From JBDGYW01 sp964580055 (GTDB taxonomy: Bacteria; Gemmatimonadota; Gemmatimonadetes; Gemmatimonadales; GWC2-71-9), in contig CAZOJI010000011.1 of assembly GCA_964580055.1 (NCBI GenBank), positions 1-64,000 on the forward strand: 64,000 nt of DNA. Reading direction: 5' to 3'. Position numbers and translations under genes: made by a program. How positions within the stretch are numbered: position 1 is the stretch's first letter; each line of letters starts with the position of its first letter. The notes beneath the pieces are model-generated. The model was not told the origin of the DNA, made no database searches, and worked only from the letters and a program-made list of their open reading frames with translations. Shown piece by piece: positions 1-7,112 of the stretch.

Positions 1-131
1 GCTAGACACCTCCCGAATCGTCTGTTCCGGGGCCCTGCTGCATTGAGGGTGCTGGCTTTGCAATCGACCAATACGCGGAAACCGCAATCGCAATAGGTGC
101 ATCTGCGGATTATTTCCCTGTCTCCACCCAC
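1..131 (-). CDS. Possible partial zinc-ribbon protein running off the left edge
   Basis: On the minus strand an open frame begins with GTG right after an in-frame TAG and continues to the window edge without a stop. It encodes MGGDREIIRRCTYCDCG followed by FRVLVDCK, so it has a CxxCxC cluster and a further cysteine as in short zinc-ribbon proteins. Only about 43 residues are visible and I see no strong ribosome binding site, so this could equally be a chance frame. I cannot name a function. Confidence 0.3.
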   Translation of the reverse strand, partial: MGGDREIIRRCTYCDCGFRVLVDCKASTLNAAGPRNRRFGRCL

Positions 132-215
132 CTACGATTGAATACTAGGCAGAAACCGAAGTGCCGATCAAAGGCACGACAGGAAATGCCGTAAAACGCC
201 AGATCCACTAGCCGG

Positions 216-800
216 ATGGTACCCATGGATACAGCTATGGTTGCTTCCCAGCCGGGAATTCACTCCCGGTCGTTGAAGCTTCGTGACGGGTCATCCGTAG
301 TCATTAGGCCAATTCAGACGGATGATAAGGCGCTTCTGAGAGAGGGGGTTGCTCGTCTTTCGCAACGTACGTTGTACCGACGCTTTGGCACGGTTGTACG
401 TGAACTCTCAGAGGAGCAGCTGCGATATCTGACGGAGGTCGACGAGAAAGACCATGTGGCTTGGGTGGCTATCGACTCGAGCTCGGGAAGAGATCGGGTC
501 GTGGGAGTTGCACGATACATCAGACTCGACAATGATCCGACGGCTGCAGAGGTTGCGGTCACCGTTGCAGATTCCCACCAGGGTCGAGGGTTGGGAACAA
601 CGCTTCTCGCAATCCTCGCTGAGTCAGCGAGAAGCAACAGAGTGGAACGCTTCCTTGCATTTGTGTCCTGGGACAATGCGCCCGTGCTCAAGTTGGTCCG
701 TGAGTTCGGCGCCGGCATCCGCTTCCTGGGTTCTGGCATGGTTCGTGTCACGGGTGCTGTTCCAACGCCTGAAGCATGCCTTGCTCAGGCCGGTTGGTGA
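216..800 (+). CDS. GNAT family N-acetyltransferase
   Basis: A 194-residue single-domain protein of the Gcn5-related acyltransferase fold, which moves an acetyl group from acetyl-CoA to an amine. Beta strands around residues 94-118 lead into the acetyl-CoA pyrophosphate loop HQGRGLG at residues 121-127, the family signature (Q/RxxGxG/A). The early part, with SLKLRDGSSVVIRPIQTDD, is the usual first strand and helix. The substrate cannot be told from sequence. Several ATG codons lie close together (216, 225, 237), so the exact start is uncertain. The next gene, a NifX-like protein, follows after about 50 bases on the same strand and may be co-transcribed. Confidence 0.8.
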   Translation: MVPMDTAMVASQPGIHSRSLKLRDGSSVVIRPIQTDDKALLREGVARLSQRTLYRRFGTVVRELSEEQLRYLTEVDEKDHVAWVAIDSSSGRDRVVGVARYIRLDNDPTAAEVAVTVADSHQGRGLGTTLLAILAESARSNRVERFLAFVSWDNAPVLKLVREFGAGIRFLGSGMVRVTGAVPTPEACLAQAGW

Positions 801-851
801 GGATGCCGACAACAGTGCTCGATTTCTCTTAGGCGCCGCGGCAGATATCCA

Positions 852-1199
852 ATGAAGATCGCCGTCACATCCAATGGCGAAACACCTGATTCGTCGGTTG
901 ATCCTCGATTTGGGCGTGCGGACAAGTTCATCATCTACGACACCGATACCGAGGAGTTGTCAGCGGTCAGCAGTAGTGCAGATCATGATCTGACTGAGCG
1001 ATCGGGTGTTCTGGCGGCAGATACGGCATGTCGTGTGGGGGCCGATCTGGTGATAACTGGTCGTTGTGGGCCCGAGGCCTACGAGCAACTCCACGCAGCC
1101 GGCATCAGAGTGATTGTTGGTGCCCAAGGCTCCGTTGCGGACGTGCTGGCCGGGATCAGTGCAGATGAGTTCTGCAAAGCGAGAGTGCCGGCCCGGTGA
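852..1199 (+). CDS. NifX/NifB-like dinitrogenase iron-molybdenum cofactor domain protein
   Basis: A 115-residue protein consisting of one NifX-like domain (RNase H-like fold). Family members without nitrogenase genes are widespread in anaerobes and are thought to carry or chaperone metal-sulfur clusters. The opening MKIAVTSNG and the motif VDPRFGRADKFIIYD (about residues 18-32) are diagnostic. The C-terminal half has the usual GADLVITGRCG and AGIRVIVG strands. It is the first of three such genes in this window (also 22500 and 25637), the other two within an FeS-protein operon. No nifHDK is present here, so a role in nitrogen fixation is not supported. The exact client is unknown. Confidence 0.85.
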   Translation: MKIAVTSNGETPDSSVDPRFGRADKFIIYDTDTEELSAVSSSADHDLTERSGVLAADTACRVGADLVITGRCGPEAYEQLHAAGIRVIVGAQGSVADVLAGISADEFCKARVPAR

Positions 1200-1242
1200 C
1201 GTTGGACGCTCTTCGCTGGCCGCCCGAACTTCCGATACCGGA

Positions 1243-1677
1243 TTATGCGGGTTTTATGTCGAGCACCGGAGTACCATCGAAGGCGTCGAGATCGGTCACC
1301 GTGAGAACGTGATCCCGTATCGCCGTGACGCGAGTCTTCGTTATTCCGATTGGGTTCGGACGGTGGGGACTGCGAAGCGCGAACACTCCCCGCTTGGGAC
1401 GCGTCTCATCACCTCGAGGATGCTGCAGAAGCTCGTACCCGGAAGACCGATGAAACCAGAATACCACCAGCACTTCGTCTCCAGGCTCGAGCCCCCTGAG
1501 CCCGCCTGCGTGAGCTGGATCCAAGACGACCTGTGCCGTTGCGGCGGATCCCGGAGGCGACTTGTCCGGCCAGGAGAACTCGCTCTTCACATAACCGATG
1601 GGCTCGAATGTGACAGCCCCGTACGACCCCGGAAGGTTTGGATTCGGCTCGGCCATGTCTGAAGCTGCAGCCACCAT
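1243..1677 (-). CDS. trmO: TrmO-type tRNA (adenosine(37)-N6)-methyltransferase, TsaA-like domain
   Basis: A 144-residue protein of the TsaA/TrmO family. Characterised members use S-adenosylmethionine to N6-methylate t6A at position 37 of certain tRNAs. Signature segments visible are FEPIGYVKSEF (about 25-35), RGLEPGDEVLVVFWFH (61-76) and the conserved SPHRPNPIGIT (103-113). Escherichia coli TrmO has an additional C-terminal domain; this short version is the stand-alone TsaA domain common in anaerobes and archaea, where activity is less well tested. The start could be the ATG at 1677 or the one at 1656. It lies just downstream of the radical SAM gene on the same strand (12-base gap), so the two are probably one transcript. 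Confidence 0.82.
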   Translation of the reverse strand: MVAAASDMAEPNPNLPGSYGAVTFEPIGYVKSEFSWPDKSPPGSAATAQVVLDPAHAGGLRGLEPGDEVLVVFWFHRSSGYELLQHPRGDETRPKRGVFALRSPHRPNPIGITKTRVTAIRDHVLTVTDLDAFDGTPVLDIKPA

Positions 1678-1689
1678 ACGACCCGGAAT

Positions 1690-2649
1690 CTAACCGGTCG
1701 CAGGAAAATGCGTTTGTGCCGATACCCAGTAGTGCTTCCCGCCGCGCGTCACTTCACGAACCTGGTCGCTCTTTTTCAGTTGCGCCACTATTTCTCGCAC
1801 CCGGCCCGGTTCTCTCTGTGCAAGTGCCCGTTCCAGTTCGGCTTGGCTGAGCGGATGCCGCGTGACGATCTCGGCGACCGCTTCGACAGGCGGCGAATCA
1901 GGCGCGAGGCTGACCTCCGCTCCATTGGAGTGAACCACTTTCACCGGCGCGATCGAATCGAAGATCTTGCGCGCTAGATCGAAAGCGCTCGTATCGACGC
2001 CTTCAACCCAAGGCTCCACGGGAGAACGTTTGGGACTATTGAGATGTATCTCGTCCGGGTGCAGTCGTGTCATTTGCGAGGCTGTGTCAGTGAGCTCGTG
2101 GTCACCGTCATTGATCCCTCGAACCAGCATCACTTCCACCCAGAGTTTTCCGGCATATTCATCTCGAAACGCCATCAGGCCCTCGATGTGACGTTGAAAT
2201 GTGGCCTGCCGGTGCGGCCTGTTAATGCGTCGGTACAGTTCTTCGCTGCCGGCGTCAAGACTGGGGAGGACCGCGTCCGCGGCAGCCAATTCCCATCGTA
2301 CATGAGGCTGGCACAGCAGCGATCCGTTGGTGATGACTGCCACCGGGACATCCGTCAATGCTTTGACTTCCTTCAACATCCAGCCGATCTTGGCGTGCAA
2401 CAACGTCTCTCCGGACCCGACGAACGTTACCCAATCGATTCCTCGTGCGTCTGAGCTTTCCAGCGCCGCCTTCACGTCCTCGATGATCGCATGCTCCGCA
2501 ACGTATTTGGCGCGCCGCATCGTTACCGGTTGAGTTCTCCCCAACTGGCAGTAGACGCAATTCCAGTTGCATGTCTTGAGCGGGACGGGGTCTATACCCA
2601 ACGACTGACCGAGTCTCCATGACGGTACCGGCCCGAAAACGTTCTTCAT
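1690..2649 (-). CDS. Radical SAM protein with C-terminal winged-helix-like domain
   Basis: The opening FGPVPSWRLGQSLGID followed by the CxxxCxxC cluster in CNWNCVYCQLG (about residues 27-37) defines a radical SAM enzyme that binds a [4Fe-4S] cluster and cleaves S-adenosylmethionine. This subgroup (GPVPSRRLG type) is widespread and mostly uncharacterised. The C-terminal 70 residues, with QAELERALAQREPGRVREIV, look like a winged helix. I chose the ATG at 2649 because an AAAGG Shine-Dalgarno sits a few bases upstream; a TTG at 2655 is also in frame. The trmO-like gene follows at once. The product is probably a maturase or modification enzyme; substrate unknown. Confidence 0.85.
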   Translation of the reverse strand: MKNVFGPVPSWRLGQSLGIDPVPLKTCNWNCVYCQLGRTQPVTMRRAKYVAEHAIIEDVKAALESSDARGIDWVTFVGSGETLLHAKIGWMLKEVKALTDVPVAVITNGSLLCQPHVRWELAAADAVLPSLDAGSEELYRRINRPHRQATFQRHIEGLMAFRDEYAGKLWVEVMLVRGINDGDHELTDTASQMTRLHPDEIHLNSPKRSPVEPWVEGVDTSAFDLARKIFDSIAPVKVVHSNGAEVSLAPDSPPVEAVAEIVTRHPLSQAELERALAQREPGRVREIVAQLKKSDQVREVTRGGKHYWVSAQTHFPATG

Positions 2650-3118
2650 GGACAACCTTTCATGCTCTTGTTCTAAGCCGAGGGGCGTCAGAGTGACGAG
2701 GATGAGGTCACTGCTCCGGTGGTCCTATCAACCACGACCTGCTTGATGGCTGTATCGTCGTCGACCTCTATCTCGATCATCAGCATAGAAGCAGATCGCT
2801 AGCGACGTAATCAGGGATTTTCCCAATCTAGCTGCGGACAACACCTAGACATGCGTTCCACGGTTCTTCCGGTACCTTCATGGCGGATTTCAGCAACAGA
2901 TGCCGGGCCAACCCGCCGTTGGACCTGTTCAGCGCATTATACGTAATCACCCTCACTCGACACGTAAAATCCCTCATTTCGGCTCGGTAGCCACTGCCGC
3001 AGAATTGAAACGGTGTGTGTACCGGCTCAAGCTCGGTGTATGTGAAGCAGAGCCAGTCACCTGTTTTTCGGGTATGTCAAATAATGGTGGCGAAGAATAG
3101 CCAGTTGAGGTGGTAGAG
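2650..3118. other. Intergenic region between divergent genes
   Basis: About 470 bases lie between the start of the radical SAM gene (minus) and the FolE2-like gene (plus), so promoters in both directions are expected here. No credible ORF, tRNA or known riboswitch is visible. Two small features are AGGGATTTT at 2813-2821 mirrored by AAAATCCCT at 2966-2974, and the word ACGTAATCA present at both 2805 and 2941. I assign no function to them. Confidence 0.4.
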
Positions 3119-3904
3119 ATGTCTAGCAGCAAACGCTTCCTGGTTGATGTCGGTATCAAAGATCTGCCGTTTCCAATCAGGGTCGCATCTAGAGAGTGCC
3201 CTGGCGGTCAGCCGACTGTTGCCAGTATCGAGATATCAGCGCGAGTAATGCAGCGATTCGAAGCCAGGTGGATCGACGCCTTCATACGCGTGTTGCACAA
3301 GCATAAGGATGAAATCGGAGCAGGCCAGGTGGCACAACATGCGGAAGCCTATCTGGATGAGCTCAACGCCGCGATGGTCAGAATCGACTTCACCTTCCCC
3401 TTCTTTGTCGAAAAGCTGACACCTGTGTCCCAGGAGCAGTGTCTAGTGAGGTACATGTGCACGAGTTCGGCCAAGTTGCACTCAGCACATTCCGCCCCGA
3501 AGAGAATGATGCGCATGGAGGTGCCGTGCATCACGACCTATCCCTCCTCCTCGCTTGCACAGTCAGGGGGGCTCTTCGGGCAGCTGAGCATCTTCGAAAT
3601 AGAGATCGAGTCCGATGCCGACGTTTTTCCGGAGGAACTGGTTGACATCGTGGACCGCAATGCGGTTGCCCCACTGTATTCGTTCCTCACCGAAGAAGAT
3701 CAGGCGTATATCATCGATCAGGTACATTCGGTCGAAAAGAGCAGCGTCGTGGTGACCGACGAAGTCAAAGAGGAATTGGCTCACAACAAGGAGATTGCGT
3801 CCTACGCGGTGCGTTGCTCCAACTTCGGTATGCTACGTCCTTACAGTACCTTCCTCGCGACTGAAAAGAGTAAGTGGGTGCCCGGTAGCGGTTGGGAAAG
3901 TTGA
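3119..3904 (+). CDS. FolE2-like protein (GTP cyclohydrolase IB fold), catalytic motif missing
   Basis: 261 residues with the layout of the FolE2/MptA family, which normally opens the GTP ring as the first step of folate or methanopterin synthesis. Recognisable family segments are FPIRVASRECPGGQPTVASIEI, the FEARWIDAFIRVL helix, FTFPFFVEKLTPVS and ELVDIVDRNAVAPLYSFL. The family normally carries a motif close to LCPCSK followed by GAHNQR, which holds the active-site cysteine and a metal-binding histidine. Here the aligned stretch reads TTYPSSSLAQSGGLFGQLS, with no cysteine or histidine. It may therefore have another activity or be regulatory. The ATG at 3119 has GAGGTGG upstream and is preferred to the GTG at 3110. 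Confidence 0.7.
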   Translation: MSSSKRFLVDVGIKDLPFPIRVASRECPGGQPTVASIEISARVMQRFEARWIDAFIRVLHKHKDEIGAGQVAQHAEAYLDELNAAMVRIDFTFPFFVEKLTPVSQEQCLVRYMCTSSAKLHSAHSAPKRMMRMEVPCITTYPSSSLAQSGGLFGQLSIFEIEIESDADVFPEELVDIVDRNAVAPLYSFLTEEDQAYIIDQVHSVEKSSVVVTDEVKEELAHNKEIASYAVRCSNFGMLRPYSTFLATEKSKWVPGSGWES

Positions 3905-3926
3905 TCATTCCATTGAGAGCCAGTGA

Positions 3927-4141
3927 CCCGACCGTTCCGATTGTTCCGGCCTGGGCGTACCGCGCGTCAAGCTGTTGAGCGAAGCCAAAAATCTCGGACG
4001 TGAGATCGATACTATCCACTTGGGCACTTGTATGAAATTGGCTATGGAGACAGCTGAATGTCCCATTGACTTCGACGAGCTGAAGGTGACATTGGAGAAC
4101 AAGTTCGATGTCGAGGTGGTGTTGGGCACCCATTCATACTG
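3927..4141 (+). pseudogene. CGGC-domain protein remnant, N-terminal half lost
   Basis: Reading plus strand from just after a TGA at 3924-3926 gives SDCSGLGVPRVKLL and continues to VVLGTHSY and a TGA ending at 4141. This matches the C-terminal half of the intact CGGC-domain protein at 60463-60816, whose sequence there reads SDCGDCPGLAVPRVKLL and also ends VVLGTHSY. The N-terminal cysteine-rich part (CIACAKCYKGM in the intact copy) is absent, there is no start codon, and three residues are missing inside the second cysteine motif. It is best read as a decayed duplicate sitting between the FolE2-like gene and the metallo-beta-lactamase gene. Confidence 0.8.
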
Positions 4142-4153
4142 AGAAGCCGGCAG

Positions 4154-5104
4154 TTGTCCAGTGTCGCTCGGGGATACATAGAACTCACCCACAAACACCG
4201 GCAGTTGGAGTTGGCGCAAAAACTTGGCGAGGAGTGTCACTTGACCGATACCCGACCGACCGCCGAATCGGATGGTGACTACCGGGTCACCTGCCTGGTG
4301 GATAACTCGGTAGATCTGAGTTCCCACTTGTGGGCGGAACACGGTTCGGCGTTTCTAGTCGAAACCTGCGATTCAAAGGTTCTCTTCGATACCGGGCAGA
4401 GCGGTGAAGTGCTTGCCCACAATCTCTCGGTTCTGGAGAAGGATCTGTCAAATCTCGCGGCCGTCGTGCTGAGCCACGGACATCACGACCACACGGGTGG
4501 ACTCGAGTTGGCGCTGTCCATGGGCGGTGATCTGGAAGTCGTTGCCCACCCCGCGGTGTTTGACGAACGCATTGCTCGCTACGCGAATGCCCCGGATAAA
4601 TCAATCGGAATTCCCTTCAGCAGAGCTTACGTGGAAGCCCGACGCAACCTTCGTTTGGCTCGAGATCCTGTCGAAGTGGCCGATGGCGTCTTCACAAGCG
4701 GACAGGTGCCCAGAGGTGCAGGCCCAGAGCCCCCGGATTCCCGACTTATGGCGAGGCGCGGAGATCAGTGGGTCGCGGATCCATTTCTAGACGACCAGTC
4801 ACTGGTGATAGAGACACGGCAAGGGCTAGTGGTCATAATGGGTTGTTGTCACGCAGGGCTCATCAATACGCTGGACCATATCAGATCAACCTTCTCTCAG
4901 AGAGTGCACGCAATAATGGGCGGTACTCATCTCGCGCGCGCCGACTACCCGACGCTTCGAGAGAGTGTTATCGCTGCTAAGGATTACGGTGTACTCTACG
5001 CCTACGTGGGACACTGCACAGGTGTGCGCGGCCTCCTCGCATTTGCGGATGTCTTCGGCGAGCGTGGTCGGCAATGCCCGGTAGGTTTGAGCCTGAAGTT
5101 CTGA
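4154..5104 (+). CDS. Metallo-beta-lactamase-fold metallohydrolase, dihydropterin-synthase-like group
   Basis: A 316-residue MBL-fold hydrolase with the binuclear metal motif SHGHHDHTGG at residues 107-116 and later metal ligands in IMGCCHAGLINTLDHI and IMGGTHL. The opening RVTCLVDN and the CCHAG motif place it in the group annotated as 7,8-dihydropterin-6-yl-methyl-4-(beta-D-ribofuranosyl)aminobenzene 5-phosphate synthase-like proteins, of which few are tested biochemically. The only in-frame start that keeps the first strand is the TTG at 4154, which adds about 40 extra N-terminal residues; the true start is uncertain. It lies downstream of the CGGC remnant and a pterin-type gene, which weakly fits pterin metabolism. 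Confidence 0.75.
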   Translation: MSSVARGYIELTHKHRQLELAQKLGEECHLTDTRPTAESDGDYRVTCLVDNSVDLSSHLWAEHGSAFLVETCDSKVLFDTGQSGEVLAHNLSVLEKDLSNLAAVVLSHGHHDHTGGLELALSMGGDLEVVAHPAVFDERIARYANAPDKSIGIPFSRAYVEARRNLRLARDPVEVADGVFTSGQVPRGAGPEPPDSRLMARRGDQWVADPFLDDQSLVIETRQGLVVIMGCCHAGLINTLDHIRSTFSQRVHAIMGGTHLARADYPTLRESVIAAKDYGVLYAYVGHCTGVRGLLAFADVFGERGRQCPVGLSLKF

Positions 5105-5106
5105 GC

Positions 5107-6072
5107 GTGCCGCTGCACCGCAGAATTCTCGTAACCGGGGCGTTGGGCCAAATTGGCTCGGAACTCGTTCCAGCTCTGCGAGCGCGTTATGGGGCTCACA
5201 ATGTCGTGACCTCCGATATTCGAGCCGCACCCAAACAAATTGCCAACGACGGGCCGTCCGAGCTCCTGGATTGTACCGAGCCGAACCGGCTTTTTGATAC
5301 TGTCAAGAAATACGAGATAGGCACCATCTATCATTTGGCGGCACTGCTCTCGGCTGTGGCTGAAGAGCGACCTCACGTTGCCTGGGATTTGAACATGGGC
5401 GGGCTCTACAACGTGTTGGAAGTCGCACGCCAACAGAGCTGCTCCGTGTTTCACCCGAGCTCTATTGGCTCTTTTGGACCTACAACGCCGGTCGGGAATA
5501 CCCCCCAAGACACAATTCAGCGTCCAACCACAATGTATGGTGTGACGAAGGTGGCGGGCGAGCTGTTGTGCGACTACTACCACGCGAAGTACGGCGTGGA
5601 CACTCGCGGAGTGCGCTACCCCGGTTTGATTTCGCATGTAACACCTCCGGGAGGTGGCACGACGGATTACGCGGTCGAAATATTCTATGAGGCGGTCAAG
5701 AATAAACGCTACACGTGTCGTCTCAGCGAGTCCTCACGGTTGGACATGATGTACATGCCGGATGGTATCAACGCTGCTATCAAGCTCATGGAGGCAGATT
5801 CAGCTCGACTGAAACACAGGAACGCATTCAACATAACCGCCATCAATTTCACGCCTGCAGAGCTGGCTGCCGAGATCCAGAAGACCGTTCCTGAGTTTAG
5901 AGTCGATTACAATGTTGATCTCGTGCTCCAAGGCATTGCCGATTCTTGGCCCGATTCAATCGACGATAGCGCTGCCAGGGAAGAGTGGGACTGGATCCCC
6001 GAGTACGATTTGCACGCCATGACGAAAGACATGTTGAACAACCTGCGTGAGAGGTTCGGGGCGGAACAATAG
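5107..6072 (+). CDS. NAD-dependent epimerase/dehydratase family, probable SDR-type L-threonine 3-dehydrogenase
   Basis: An extended short-chain dehydrogenase with the nucleotide motif ILVTGALGQIGSEL at its start and the catalytic YGVTK (Tyr and Lys of the YxxxK pair) near the middle. The stretches RYPGLIS and GGGTTDYAVEIFYEA are typical of the UDP-galactose epimerase-like L-threonine dehydrogenases, which oxidise threonine to 2-amino-3-ketobutyrate with NAD. I prefer the GTG at 5107, directly after the preceding stop codon, since it puts the first strand near the N-terminus; the ATG at 5074 would add 11 residues and overlap the upstream gene. A kbl partner is not seen in the window. Confidence 0.8.
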   Translation: MPLHRRILVTGALGQIGSELVPALRARYGAHNVVTSDIRAAPKQIANDGPSELLDCTEPNRLFDTVKKYEIGTIYHLAALLSAVAEERPHVAWDLNMGGLYNVLEVARQQSCSVFHPSSIGSFGPTTPVGNTPQDTIQRPTTMYGVTKVAGELLCDYYHAKYGVDTRGVRYPGLISHVTPPGGGTTDYAVEIFYEAVKNKRYTCRLSESSRLDMMYMPDGINAAIKLMEADSARLKHRNAFNITAINFTPAELAAEIQKTVPEFRVDYNVDLVLQGIADSWPDSIDDSAAREEWDWIPEYDLHAMTKDMLNNLRERFGAEQ

Positions 6073-6158
6073 GGGCCGGTGAGATTAGGCTCCGCTCGCA
6101 ACGACTCGCCCGGTGGCGATTTCCCCAGAAAAGCGGCCTTGAATTGCACGGGCGCTCA

Positions 6159-7112
6159 TCACACTGCAAATCGATCCAACTCCTCTTCCAGTGTTTCGAC
6201 TATCTCTTGCGATGCGTGCGCCGGAAGCCTGCGGATCTCCTCATAGTCGGGGATCTCTTCATTTCTGTAGTAGATTCCAAGACGGATCCTCTCGCTGCGC
6301 TCGGCGAGCCAGCGCGCCATATCTAGATCTGCGGGATCGTGATACATCGTGCGTTTGTAGCTCTCGTCCGGACTGCTGGCCCAAAACCCTCTTCCGTGCA
6401 CGAGGAACTCGGTTTTGTCGGGCGTGCGAACGGCTTCCTCGAACAGCTTTGCAGTCCAGATCGGGCAGCGCTGCAATATCCTCACGAACGCAAATCCCTC
6501 GTGATGATACCCGGCCTTGAGGGTTTCAAAGAGATGTGACGGAATCCAGTCGGCTGTCTGTGCTACGAACGAAGCGTTTGTCATCCCGAGAGTAGCAGAG
6601 ATTGGATTGACGGGACGGAGGTAGCTGCCTTGCGGTTGCGTGTTGCTGGGGAATCCCTGAGGGGTCGTCGGCGATGTCTGTCCCTTGGTCATCCCGTACA
6701 TACCGTTGTCGAGCACAACCGCCAAAATGTCCATATTGTAGCGCGCAGCATGAAGCCAGTGATTGCCTCCGATCGAGCAACAGTCGCCGTCTCCCATCAC
6801 TACGAAGACGTTGAGGTCGGGGCGCTCCAGTTTTACGCCTGTTGCAATAGGCAATGCCCGTCCGTGCAAGCTATGAATTCCGTTGGTGTTTGTGTAATGT
6901 GGAAAGCGGCTAGAGCAGCCGATCCCGGATACGAAAACCGTCTGTTCGGGGCTGAGTTGTTCGTCTTCCAAGAGCCGCAGGAACGCGGTCAGGACAGCGT
7001 GGTCACCGCATCCGGGGCACCAACGGGCGGAGGCGCTCTGGTAGTCCTCCATGTCGAGGAATCGATCGTCTTCTACGCCGCGGCCCAAAAGAGAGCCTGC
7101 TGTCATAGTCAT
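6159..7112 (-). CDS. korB: 2-oxoacid:ferredoxin oxidoreductase, beta subunit
   Basis: A 317-residue thiamine pyrophosphate-binding subunit. RWCPGCGDHAVL near residue 30 gives the cluster cysteines, and GDGDCCSIGGNHWLHAARYN followed by VVLDNGMYGMTKGQTSPT is the classical Mg-TPP binding region of the KorB/PorB family. Together with the overlapping alpha subunit it decarboxylates a 2-oxoacid to the acyl-CoA while reducing ferredoxin. The exact substrate (2-oxoglutarate is the usual guess for this two-gene form) cannot be settled by reading. The ATG overlaps the last bases of the upstream alpha gene by four, indicating translational coupling. Confidence 0.88.
   Translation of the reverse strand: MTMTAGSLLGRGVEDDRFLDMEDYQSASARWCPGCGDHAVLTAFLRLLEDEQLSPEQTVFVSGIGCSSRFPHYTNTNGIHSLHGRALPIATGVKLERPDLNVFVVMGDGDCCSIGGNHWLHAARYNMDILAVVLDNGMYGMTKGQTSPTTPQGFPSNTQPQGSYLRPVNPISATLGMTNASFVAQTADWIPSHLFETLKAGYHHEGFAFVRILQRCPIWTAKLFEEAVRTPDKTEFLVHGRGFWASSPDESYKRTMYHDPADLDMARWLAERSERIRLGIYYRNEEIPDYEEIRRLPAHASQEIVETLEEELDRFAV

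Noticed and set aside
3980..4010. Fourth operator-like word AAAAATCTCGGACGTGAG
   Set aside because: It has only one half of the core and lies inside the coding frame of the CGGC remnant, so it is a chance match.
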